A DNA stretch of 64,000 nt from Microbacterium sp. MYb45 (GTDB taxonomy: Bacteria; Actinomycetota; Actinomycetes; Actinomycetales; Microbacteriaceae): positions 1 to 64,000 of the forward strand of contig NZ_PCPG01000006.1 in NCBI RefSeq assembly GCF_002979655.1. The letters are read 5' to 3'. Position numbers and translations under genes: made by a program. The notes under the pieces were generated by a model. It saw only the letters and a program-made list of their open reading frames with translations, had not been told where the DNA came from and did not search any database. Positions 56,750 through 64,000 of the stretch are shown one piece after another (positions within the stretch are counted from its first letter, which is position 1; every line of letters starts with the position of its first letter).

Positions 56750-59010
56750 GCGAACTGAACGAAGAACAGGGCAAGGCCAAGCGCGGCCGCGGCCGCGGCA
56801 AGGCGACGACGGCCGTGGCCGAGGTCGAGCTGTCGGCCGAAGAGCAGTACGAGGCCGAGCTCGCCGAGCAGGCTCGTCAGAACTCCGGCGACTGGGACAG
56901 CGTCGCGCCGGGCAAGGCCGACAACTTCGGTCCGAGCTTCGCGCGCATGATCGGGCTGCTGAAGCCCTCCGCGATCTGGTTCGTCTTCGTGTCGATCCTC
57001 GGCGCCATCGGCGTCGTGCTCACGGTCGCGGCGCCCAAGGTGCTCGCCGAGGCGACGAACCTCGTCTACAAGGGATTCATCTCCATCCAGCTCGGGCAGC
57101 CGAACGGCGACTTCCCCGGTTTCCCCGCGGGCACACCGCAGGACGTCGTGATCGATGCGCTGCGTGGTTCCGGTCAGGACGACTTCGCGAACCAGGTCGG
57201 GGCGCTGGGCGACTTCACGGTCGGCCAGGGCGTCGACTTCGAGGCGCTGCGTCTGGTGATCGCCGCGGTGCTCGCGATCTACGTGGCTGCGGCATTCCTC
57301 ACCTGGATCCAGGGTTACGTCATCAACGTGATCATGGTGCGCACCATGTGGCGCCTGCGCGAGTCCGTCGAGGCGAAGATCAACCGTCTGCCGCTGGCGT
57401 ACTTCGACAAGGTGCAGCGCGGTGAACTGATCTCGCGCGTCACGAACGACATCGACAACATCACGCAGACGATGCAGCAGTCGCTCTCCGGTGCACTCAC
57501 CTCGGTGCTCACCGTGATCGGCGTGCTCGTCATGATGTTCTCGATCTCGTGGCAGCTCGCGCTCGTCGCACTCATCACACTGCCTCTCATGGGCGTGATC
57601 TTCGGCATCATCGGACCGCGTTCGCAGAAGGCCTTCGGCACGCAGTGGCGCAAGGTCGGGCGACTGAACGCCCGCGTCGAAGAAGCGTTCTCCGGCCACG
57701 CGCTGGTGAAGGTCTTCGGACGCGAGAAGGACGCTCTGGACAAGTTCCAGGTCGAGAACGAAGAGCTGTTCCAGGCGAGCTTCAAGGCGCAGTTCCTCTC
57801 CGGCATCATCATGCCGGCGATGATGTTCGTCGGAAACCTCAGCTATGTGGGCATCGCGGTGCTCGGCGGTCTGATGGTCGCGAACGGACAGCTGCGACTC
57901 GGCGACGTGCAGGCGTTCATCCAGTACTCGCAGCAGTTCACGCAGCCGCTGTCCGAGCTGGGTGGCATGGCTGCGGTGGTCCAGTCGGGCACGGCATCCG
58001 CCGAGCGGGTGTTCGAGCTGCTCGACGCCGACGAGCAGGAGGCGGACGACGCCGATGCTCCCGAGCTCGTGGAGGGCAAGGGTGTCATCGAGTTCGAGAA
58101 CGTCGCGTTCTCGTACACGCCCGAGCGCCCGCTCATCCGGGACCTGTCGTTCCGGGTGGAGCCGGGGCAGACGGTCGCGATCGTCGGCCCGACGGGCGCC
58201 GGCAAGACGACGTTGGTCAACCTGATCATGCGCTTCTACGAGCTCAGCGGCGGGCGCATCATGCTCGACGGCCAGGACATCGCCGAGGCGACCCGCGACG
58301 AACTGCGCTCACGCACCGGCATGGTGCTGCAGGACCCGTGGCTGTTCGCCGGCAGCATCCGCGAGAACATCCGATACGGTCGCTCCACGGCGACCGACGA
58401 AGAGGTTCTCGCCGCCGCCAAGGCGACCTACGTCGACCGCTTCGTGCACGCCCTCCCCGAGGGCTACGACACGGTGCTCGACGAGGATGCCGCGAACGTC
58501 TCGGCGGGCGAGCGCCAGCTCATCACGATCGCCAGGGCATTCGTCGCGCAGCCGTCGATCCTCATCCTCGATGAGGCCACGTCGGCGGTCGACACCCGCA
58601 CCGAGCTGCTGTTGCAGCACGCGATGGCCGCGCTCCGCGAAGGACGCACGTCGTTCGTGATCGCGCACCGTCTGTCGACCATCCGCGACGCCGACCTCAT
58701 CCTCGTGATGGAGCACGGCGACATCGTGGAGAAGGGCACGCACGACGAGCTCATCGCCGCGCAGGGCGCCTACTGGCGGCTGTACCAGTCGCAGTTCGAG
58801 CAGGCGGCGACCGACATCGACGCCGAAGACGCCCTCACCGGATCGACGCCCGTCGTCGTCACCGGAGAGGCCGGCGACGACGAGAGCGCGAAGGAAGAAG
58901 CCGCTGCCGTGGCCGGAGCCTCGGTCGGGGCCCAGGCGCCCGCGGCCGAGGTCGCCGCCGCGCAGGCTCTCCTCGAGGACGGGGCCGACGGCTCCGCCCC
59001 TCGCGGCTGA
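56746..59010 (+). CDS. ABC exporter half-transporter B (catalytic partner)
   Basis: A 754-residue half-transporter with a charged N-terminal extension of about 70 residues (starting MSELNEEQGKAKRGRGRGKA), six membrane helices, and an ATPase. Walker A is IVGPTGAGKTTLVN and Walker B is LILDEATSAVD with the catalytic Glu present. The signature reads NVSAGERQLITIA, diverged from SGGQ. With partner A this makes one full and one degenerate ATP site. A 90-residue Ala/Glu/Val-rich tail follows the ATPase. Two stem-loops downstream end the operon. Confidence 0.92.
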   Translation: MSELNEEQGKAKRGRGRGKATTAVAEVELSAEEQYEAELAEQARQNSGDWDSVAPGKADNFGPSFARMIGLLKPSAIWFVFVSILGAIGVVLTVAAPKVLAEATNLVYKGFISIQLGQPNGDFPGFPAGTPQDVVIDALRGSGQDDFANQVGALGDFTVGQGVDFEALRLVIAAVLAIYVAAAFLTWIQGYVINVIMVRTMWRLRESVEAKINRLPLAYFDKVQRGELISRVTNDIDNITQTMQQSLSGALTSVLTVIGVLVMMFSISWQLALVALITLPLMGVIFGIIGPRSQKAFGTQWRKVGRLNARVEEAFSGHALVKVFGREKDALDKFQVENEELFQASFKAQFLSGIIMPAMMFVGNLSYVGIAVLGGLMVANGQLRLGDVQAFIQYSQQFTQPLSELGGMAAVVQSGTASAERVFELLDADEQEADDADAPELVEGKGVIEFENVAFSYTPERPLIRDLSFRVEPGQTVAIVGPTGAGKTTLVNLIMRFYELSGGRIMLDGQDIAEATRDELRSRTGMVLQDPWLFAGSIRENIRYGRSTATDEEVLAAAKATYVDRFVHALPEGYDTVLDEDAANVSAGERQLITIARAFVAQPSILILDEATSAVDTRTELLLQHAMAALREGRTSFVIAHRLSTIRDADLILVMEHGDIVEKGTHDELIAAQGAYWRLYQSQFEQAATDIDAEDALTGSTPVVVTGEAGDDESAKEEAAAVAGASVGAQAPAAEVAAAQALLEDGADGSAPRG

Positions 59011-59030
59011 TCCGCGTCCGGCGCAGCGAC

Positions 59031-59086
59031 GCACGCAGAACAGCGCCCCATCCCGCACTCGCGGGGTGGGGCGCTGTTCTGCGTGC
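59031..59086 (+). terminator. Very long hairpin after the ABC exporter
   Basis: Arms of 26 bases (59031-59056 and 59061-59086) pair except for one G-T, with an ACTC loop. The sequence GCGCTGTTCTGC is then repeated directly at about 59087-59097. Longer than a usual terminator; no T-run follows. Confidence 0.75.
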
Positions 59087-59150
59087 GCTGTTCTGCTCGA
59101 CCGGCATCCTGCCGCGCAGAGCGACATGCTCAGCAGGTGAGGAGCCAAAA

Positions 59151-59182
59151 AACGCCGCCTCCGAAGGGCTGGAGGCGGCGTT
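59151..59182. terminator. Bidirectional rho-independent terminator
   Basis: A 12-base-pair stem (59151-59162 with 59171-59182) and an 8-base loop, preceded by an A-run and followed by CTTT. It can stop the exporter operon on the plus strand and the carboxypeptidase gene on the minus strand. Confidence 0.85.
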
Positions 59183-59254
59183 CTTTGACTCCTCGGAGTG
59201 AGAGAGTCAGGCGGCGGTGGTTCGGCGACGATCGGCGCGATCTCGGCGCGAGAG

Positions 59255-61120
59255 TCAGCGCGGGTCGGTGGTGATGCCCAGGAGCTCGAGCGGGTGGGTC
59301 AGACGCCACCAGGGGCTCGGTCCCTCGACATCTTCGGCCAGGACCAGGGGAACCGTGACACTGTCGAGCGGGCCGGCAGCGGTCATCGTTCCCACCGTGT
59401 CGTCTTCATCGCGCTCGTCCGCGAGGTCGAAGGTCGGCGTCGCCGTCGCAAGGGCGCCGTTCCACAGCACCACATCGGCGTCGGAGTCGGTGACGACCTC
59501 GACATCCTCGCCCCACAGGGTCGTGACGCGTCCGACGACCGTGCCCGCGGCGACCGCCGGGCCCTGCGCCTGCAGTGCAGCTTCGGTCTCGGCGAAGAGC
59601 GAGCGGGTCAGGGCGAGCCGCTCATCGTCGCCCGCCTGGTTCAGCGCGGCGGCGTACAACTTCACCGTCGTGTCGCCGACCGTCACATCCTTCGCCGTGA
59701 GCAGGTTCCATCCGACCAGCGTGCCGGTCTTGATGCCGACGACACCCGGATCGGCGAGCATCCCGTTCGTGTTGACGACCGTGCCCGCGCCGGGGAGGTC
59801 CACCGACTTCGTGCCCACGATCTCCGCGAACACCGGATTCTGCATCGCCAGCTCGCCCAGTGCGATGAGCGAGTCGGGCGTCGAGACGTTGCGTTCGTCG
59901 AAGCCCGACGGGGTCACGACCGTGATGCCGGTGAGGTTGCGCTCCCTCAGCCAGGTCTCCGCGGCGGACGCGAACTCCCGGTCGGAGCCCCAGATCTCGG
60001 ACGCGAGCCGGTCGATGTAGTTGTTCGCCGACCCCAGGAGCGTGCCCTGCAGCATCTGGTATTCGGTCAGCACACCGTCGACGGGCACATCCAGCGCGGA
60101 CTGATCACTGCGCCGGTAGTCCCAGTACTCCACGCTGTCGCGGTAGCTGAACCGGAACTCGGGGCCCTGCTCGCCGAGCGCCAGCGGCATCCGGTCGAGC
60201 ACCATCAGGCTGCTCACGACCTTGGTGATGCTCGCGATGCTCACGGCACCGGGATTCGAGACCACCGTGCTCAGCCCGCCGATGCCGACAGCCGCGCTGC
60301 CCTCGCCGGGCCAGGTGATCGCAGCCGCGGCGGCGGGAGTGGTCTCGAATTCGACGGACTGCACCGTCGGAGGGACTTCATGCAGTGGCCACAGCATCGT
60401 CGTACCGGCGTAGGCGGCGACGATCGCGACGAGCGTCGCCAACGGCACCAGGACCCCCGGACGGGCGATCGCCGGTCGCAGGTGGGCCCCGCGCATCAGC
60501 CCGCCTGACTGCTCGGCCTCGGCCGGCTCGTCGAGAGTGGCGAGAGGCGGGTGCGCGGCGACCGTCGCGGCATCGACCCAGGTGAGGGCCGTCGCCCCGG
60601 TCGTGTCATCCGCCCACTGCGGTGCGCTCGCGTCGAGGAGAGCATTCGCGTCGTCCGCCGGCTCTTCACCGGCTGTCCGCTCGGCCGGGACGAACGGCGG
60701 TTTGGTCAGCGGGGGTGTCGGCGGCGTCGCATCCACGGGCTCGACAGGCTCGACAGGCTCGACGGGCTCGATGGGCTCGATGGGCTCTACGAGGCCGGCG
60801 GCCTCGACGGGCTCCGCTGCGGGTTCGGAGAGCAGCTCGGGTTCGTGATCGACGCCGCCGCCCGTGGAGCCCGGTGTCGTGAACAGCGCGCCGATCGCCG
60901 CGGAGTCGACCGGGATGGCCGCTGACACGGCGGCATCCGGGGGTCGCACATCGCCCGCGAACAGCCGGTCGGCGGCGAACGCGGAGGTGTCGGCGGAGTC
61001 TGCGGGGGCAGCATCCACCGCGACCGGCAGGTCGTCGACCGGTCCGGAGGGGACGGCGTCCGGCGAGCCGTCGCCATCGACGACGCCCGTCGCCTCGTCG
61101 GCGGGATCTGAAGCGGTCAC
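59255..61120 (-). CDS. D-alanyl-D-alanine carboxypeptidase (S11) with long cytoplasmic arm
   Basis: A 621-residue bitopic protein. Residues 1-213 are a low-complexity acidic/Pro region, with six V/I-E-P repeats and TPPTPPLTKPP. One membrane helix (about 214-236, VLVPLATLVAIVAAYAGT) follows. The outer part is an S11 peptidase with S297-I-T-K300, S364-A-N366 and K464-T-G in VGIKTGTLVGW. It should trim the terminal D-Ala from wall peptides. Usual S11 enzymes start with a cleaved signal peptide; here the anchor is N-terminal with a large arm inside the cell. GTG start with TACCGT 6 bases upstream. Confidence 0.9.
   Translation of the reverse strand: MTASDPADEATGVVDGDGSPDAVPSGPVDDLPVAVDAAPADSADTSAFAADRLFAGDVRPPDAAVSAAIPVDSAAIGALFTTPGSTGGGVDHEPELLSEPAAEPVEAAGLVEPIEPIEPVEPVEPVEPVDATPPTPPLTKPPFVPAERTAGEEPADDANALLDASAPQWADDTTGATALTWVDAATVAAHPPLATLDEPAEAEQSGGLMRGAHLRPAIARPGVLVPLATLVAIVAAYAGTTMLWPLHEVPPTVQSVEFETTPAAAAAITWPGEGSAAVGIGGLSTVVSNPGAVSIASITKVVSSLMVLDRMPLALGEQGPEFRFSYRDSVEYWDYRRSDQSALDVPVDGVLTEYQMLQGTLLGSANNYIDRLASEIWGSDREFASAAETWLRERNLTGITVVTPSGFDERNVSTPDSLIALGELAMQNPVFAEIVGTKSVDLPGAGTVVNTNGMLADPGVVGIKTGTLVGWNLLTAKDVTVGDTTVKLYAAALNQAGDDERLALTRSLFAETEAALQAQGPAVAAGTVVGRVTTLWGEDVEVVTDSDADVVLWNGALATATPTFDLADERDEDDTVGTMTAAGPLDSVTVPLVLAEDVEGPSPWWRLTHPLELLGITTDPR
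60736..60789 (-). repeat. Six 9-base tandem units encoding EP(V/I) repeats
   Basis: Consecutive 9-base units related to CGGGCTCGA, within the cytoplasmic arm of the carboxypeptidase. Units keep the frame. Confidence 0.85.
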
Positions 61121-61126
61121 TCGTTT

Positions 61127-61132
61127 ACGGTA
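61127..61132 (-). promoter_or_regulatory. -10 hexamer of the carboxypeptidase gene
   Basis: Reads TACCGT on the minus strand, 6 bases before GTG 61120. Confidence 0.5.
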
Positions 61133-61193
61133 CCCAATCCCGGGCGCGTTGCGCGGCGCGCAGCCTCGTCGCCCGCGGGGTGTCGTGAGCCGG

Positions 61194-61199
61194 TAGGCT
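61194..61199 (+). promoter_or_regulatory. -10 hexamer of the thiamine transporter operon
   Basis: Reads TAGGCT. It places the transcription start at about 61206, directly at the 5' edge of the TPP riboswitch. Confidence 0.55.
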
Positions 61200-61206
61200 C
61201 TTCAGC

Positions 61207-61296
61207 ACAACCACGGGAGTCCGGCGAGCCGGGCTGAGAGGGAGCGAATCGCGCTTCGACCGTCGAACCTGATCTGGGTCATGCCAGCGCAGGGAG
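61207..61296 (+). ncRNA. TPP riboswitch (THI element)
   Basis: All conserved THI-box parts are present: CGGGAGTCCGG, GCTGAGAGGG (pyrimidine-sensing arm), then GACCGTCGAACCTGATCTGG and GTCATGCCAGCGCAGGGAGG. Thiamine pyrophosphate binding should fold the aptamer so that the AGGGAGGAG ribosome site just before ykoE is hidden. That suggests control of translation start rather than a terminator, since no terminator stem is seen before the ATG. Confidence 0.95.
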
Positions 61297-61304
61297 GAGT
61301 TCAG

Positions 61305-61949
61305 ATGAGCACGTCCACGTCCACATCGGCGTCCACCAAGGCCCAGGCCACGCCCCCGGCCAGGAGCTTCCTGCGCTGGCGCATCGTCGACATCGTCGTC
61401 GCCAGCGTCATCGGTGTCGCCGCCGGCCTGATCTTCCTCGCGTGGAACGTCGGGTACCTCGGCCCGAAGGCCCTGCTCGAGCCGCTGCTCCCCGGCGTCC
61501 AGGGCCTCCTCGACGGCCCGTGGCTCTTCGCCGGCGTCCTCGGCGGGCTGATCATCCGCAAGGCCGGCGCGGCGATCTACGTCGAGCTGCTCGCGGCGGT
61601 CGTCTCGGCCCTCATCGGCAACCAGTGGGGCGGATTCCTCACTCTCGAAGCCGGACTCGTGCAGGGTCTCGGCGCCGAACTGGTCTTCCTCCTCTTCTTC
61701 TACCGCCGCTGGTCGCTGCCGGTCGCGATCCTCGCGGGTGCCGGTGCCGCCCTCGCCGGCGGGATCAACAACCTCGTGCTCTGGTACGCCGGTTCCGGCA
61801 CCGCCTTCACGACGATCTACCTGATCAGCACGGTCATCTCCGGTGCCGTCATCGCGGGTGCGCTGTCGTGGGTGCTGGCGCGAGGCATCGCCGCGACCGG
61901 AGCGCTCGACCGATTCGGCTCCGGGCGCGAGGCACGCGTCCGCGTCTGA
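61305..61949 (+). CDS. ykoE: ECF transporter substrate-binding (S) component, YkoE type
   Basis: A 214-residue membrane protein. A Ser/Thr-rich N terminus (STSTSTSASTKAQATPPA) is followed by about five to six hydrophobic segments, including WRIVDIVVASVIGVAAGLIF and NNLVLWYAGSGTAFTTIYLI. YkoE proteins bind hydroxymethylpyrimidine or thiamine, and the TPP riboswitch directly upstream supports a thiamine-related substrate. ATG at 61305 is chosen because AGGGAGGAG lies 5 bases before it and is the end of the aptamer. Its stop shares a base with ykoD. Confidence 0.93.
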   Translation: MSTSTSTSASTKAQATPPARSFLRWRIVDIVVASVIGVAAGLIFLAWNVGYLGPKALLEPLLPGVQGLLDGPWLFAGVLGGLIIRKAGAAIYVELLAAVVSALIGNQWGGFLTLEAGLVQGLGAELVFLLFFYRRWSLPVAILAGAGAALAGGINNLVLWYAGSGTAFTTIYLISTVISGAVIAGALSWVLARGIAATGALDRFGSGREARVRV

Positions 61950-63406
61950 TGGCGGCGGATCACACCGTCCCCGCCGCCGTCGAGGCGCGCGGCTGGGGGT
62001 GGCGCCACGCGAGTCGCCTCGCCTGGGCGCTGAGCGACGTCTCGTTCCGCATCGACCCCGGTGAGCGCGTTCTGGTGCTCGGGGCTTCCGGGGCGGGCAA
62101 GTCCACGCTGCTCCACGGTCTCGCGGGCGTGCTCGGCGGCGAGGAGGAGGGCGAGAGCACGGGCGAACTGCTCGTCGACGGTGCTCCCGCCGTCGCCACC
62201 CGGGGGCGCGCCGGCCTCGTGCTGCAGGACCCGGACTCGCAGGTGATCCTGGCACGGGCGGGCGACGACGTCGCGTTCGGCTGCGAGAACCTCGGCGTGC
62301 CACGGGCGCAGATCTGGCCCCGGGTGGAGGCGGCGCTGGATGCCGTCGGCCTCGATGTGCCGCTGGACCACCCGACCAAGGCGCTCTCCGGCGGACAGAA
62401 GCAGCGGCTCGCGCTCGCCGGCATGCTCGCGATGCGTCCGGGGCTCGTGCTGCTCGACGAGCCGACCGCGAACCTCGACCCGGCCGGTGTCGTCGAGGTG
62501 CGTGACGCGGTGGAGCGGATGCTGCAGTCGCAGCCGGCGACACTCATCGTCGTCGAGCACCGCCTCGAGGTGTGGCTGCCGCTCATCACACGGGTGATCG
62601 TGATCGGCGCCGGGGGAGTGGTGGCAGACGGAGCGCTCGCTGAGGTGCTCGGTGACCAGGGTGCACGACTCGCGGCCGACGGCGTGTGGGTGCCGGGGCA
62701 CGCCCCCGCCGCCCCGCCGCCCCCGCGCGGGAAACCGGGCGAGACTCTGCTCTCGGCGCGCGGACTCGCCGTCGCCCGCGTCAAGGGACGCCCGGTCGCT
62801 ACCGGCATCGACCTCGATGTGCGCGCCGGTCAGGTGCTGGCGATCACCGGCCCGAACGGCGCCGGCAAGTCCACGCTCGGACTGACCCTCGCGGGGCTGC
62901 TTCCGCCTGCTGCGGGTGACCTGACGGCATCCGCCGTGCTCGCCGCCGGGGCGGACCCCTCGCCGATCCGCTGGGCCTCGCGGGATCTGCTGACCCGCAT
63001 CGGCATGGTGTTCCAGGAGCCCGAGCATCAGCTGCTCGCGAAGACCGTGCGCGACGAGCTGGCCGTCGGACCGCGCGCGCTCGGGATGGACGAAGACGAG
63101 ATCGCCGTGCGCAGCGACGAGCTGCTCGCGCGACTGCGCCTGACGCACCTCGCCGCCGCCAACCCGTACACGCTCTCCGGCGGCGAGAAACGTCGCCTCA
63201 CGGTCGCCGCGGCCATCGCGACCCGGCCGCGGGTGCTCGTGCTCGACGAGCCCACCTTCGGGCAGGACGCCCGCACCTGGGCGGAACTCGTCGCCATGCT
63301 CGCGGCGCTCCGCGACGAGGGGTCGGCGATCGTCACGATCACCCACGACCTCGATGTCGCGCGCGCGCTGCACGCCGAGCGGTTCGAACTCGGGGGCGTG
63401 TCGTGA
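61949..63406 (+). CDS. ykoD: ECF transporter double ATPase, YkoD type
   Basis: A 485-residue protein with two ABC domains. Domain 1 (about 1-245) has Walker A LGASGAGKSTLLHG, Q-loop LQDPDSQ, signature LSGGQKQRLALA and Walker B LVLLDEPTANLD. Domain 2 (about 265-485) has ITGPNGAGKSTLGL, FQEPEHQLLAKTV, LSGGEKRRLTVA and LVLDEPTFGQD. The PDSQ and PEHQ glutamine loops are typical of energy-coupling factor ATPases. It overlaps ykoE by one base and ykoC by four (GTGA), so all three are made together. Confidence 0.94.
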   Translation: MAADHTVPAAVEARGWGWRHASRLAWALSDVSFRIDPGERVLVLGASGAGKSTLLHGLAGVLGGEEEGESTGELLVDGAPAVATRGRAGLVLQDPDSQVILARAGDDVAFGCENLGVPRAQIWPRVEAALDAVGLDVPLDHPTKALSGGQKQRLALAGMLAMRPGLVLLDEPTANLDPAGVVEVRDAVERMLQSQPATLIVVEHRLEVWLPLITRVIVIGAGGVVADGALAEVLGDQGARLAADGVWVPGHAPAAPPPPRGKPGETLLSARGLAVARVKGRPVATGIDLDVRAGQVLAITGPNGAGKSTLGLTLAGLLPPAAGDLTASAVLAAGADPSPIRWASRDLLTRIGMVFQEPEHQLLAKTVRDELAVGPRALGMDEDEIAVRSDELLARLRLTHLAAANPYTLSGGEKRRLTVAAAIATRPRVLVLDEPTFGQDARTWAELVAMLAALRDEGSAIVTITHDLDVARALHAERFELGGVS

Positions 63407-64000
63407 CCCTGCTCGACACGCAGGCGCGCACCGGAGCCCTCGCCGCCGTCAACCCGGTGGCCAAGCTCGGGGTCAGTGCGCTGATCGCGGTGCCGCTGAT
63501 CCTGACGCTCGATCCGGTGTCGGCATCCGTCGCGCTCGTGCTGGAGTTCGTGCTCTTCCTGTTCGCCGGAATCGGCTGGCGCGAGTTCTGGATGCGCACC
63601 TGGCCGGTCTGGCTCGCCGCACCCCTGACCGGCCTGACCATCGCGCTCTACGGCGAGACGAGCGGCACCGTCTACGTCGACTGGTTCGTGCTGCGGATCA
63701 GCGAGGGATCGCTCGCGCTCGCCCTCGCCACGATGCTGCGGGTGCTCGCGATCGCGCTGCCCTCGGTGGTCCTGTTCATCACGGTCGACCCGACCGACCT
63801 CGCCGACGGCCTCGGCCAGGTCCTGCGACTTCCCGCCCGGTTCGTGCTCGGGGCGCTCGCCGGGCTGCGGATGGTGGGTCTGTTCCTCGACGACTGGCGT
63901 GCGCTCGAGCTCGCCCGCCGGGCGAGGGGCGTGGCCGATCGCGGTCGCATCCGCCGGTTCCTCGGGATGGCGTTCGCGCTGCTCGTGCTGTCGATCCGGC
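63403..64000 (+). CDS. ykoC: ECF transporter transmembrane (T) component, YkoC type, partial
   Basis: The first 199 codons of a CbiQ/YkoC-type coupling protein; the gene runs off the window. It shows four to five hydrophobic segments, and LARRARGVADRGRIRRFLG, the arginine-containing coupling-helix region that docks the ATPase, is visible. GTG start overlapping the ykoD stop. It links YkoD to YkoE in the thiamine-type importer. Confidence 0.9.
   Translation, partial: MTLLDTQARTGALAAVNPVAKLGVSALIAVPLILTLDPVSASVALVLEFVLFLFAGIGWREFWMRTWPVWLAAPLTGLTIALYGETSGTVYVDWFVLRISEGSLALALATMLRVLAIALPSVVLFITVDPTDLADGLGQVLRLPARFVLGALAGLRMVGLFLDDWRALELARRARGVADRGRIRRFLGMAFALLVLSIR

Overview
The window is a stretch of high-GC actinobacterial chromosome. 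Coding density is very high, GTG and TTG starts are common, and genes often overlap by ATGA or GTGA. The mix of HemQ-type haem synthesis, DtxR/MntR-type metal control, a YkoEDC thiamine-type importer and envelope proteins suggests Microbacteriaceae, probably Microbacterium or a close relative. That placement is inference from gene content and style, not from a marker gene. I saw no rRNA, tRNA, transposase, prophage or CRISPR array, and no gene-free gap longer than 300 bases.

Layout. 1-7.1 kb: a BenE-type permease, a two-component system, a DHFR-like reductase, a HAD phosphatase, exonuclease III, pyrE and a ROK kinase. 7.1-8.2 kb: four tandem tiny membrane proteins whose coiled coils grow by exactly one 11-residue unit per gene. 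8.3-19.3 kb: a cell-wall (MurNAc-peptide) recycling locus. It has a MurR/RpiR-type regulator and an MFS gene on one strand. Divergent from them is an operon for an oligopeptide-type ABC importer, MurQ, AnmK, a GNAT enzyme, a beta-lactamase-fold hydrolase and a double ATPase. 19.3-26.3 kb: small membrane proteins, a NagD-like phosphatase, an MntR-type regulator, MntH with two MntR-like boxes, a TrmH methylase, a VOC protein and a MATE exporter. 26.3-39 kb: an M13 metallopeptidase, a beta-lactamase-fold protein without its catalytic serine, MFS and POT transporters, glycyl-tRNA synthetase, a WYL regulator with an epoxide hydrolase, and a HhH-GPD repair protein.

39-49.3 kb is a haem cluster: hemA divergent from hemE and hemY, then (after an inserted three-gene envelope unit) hemQ, hemC, hemD, hemB and hemL. 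Together these make coproporphyrin from glutamyl-tRNA; HemQ finishes haem by the coproporphyrin route. The ferrochelatase is not in the window. 50-61 kb holds an ABC ATPase with a roughly 400-residue acidic tail, an acyl-CoA hydrolase, a GntR-regulated membrane protein, a heterodimeric ABC exporter and a D,D-carboxypeptidase with a long cytoplasmic arm. The window ends in a TPP-riboswitch-controlled thiamine-type ECF transporter (ykoE, ykoD, partial ykoC).

Two window-wide patterns helped to set gene starts. About twenty genes have a TANNNT-like -10 hexamer exactly 6-7 bases before the start codon, which suggests leaderless mRNAs. Genes inside operons instead carry Shine-Dalgarno sites in the end of the previous gene.
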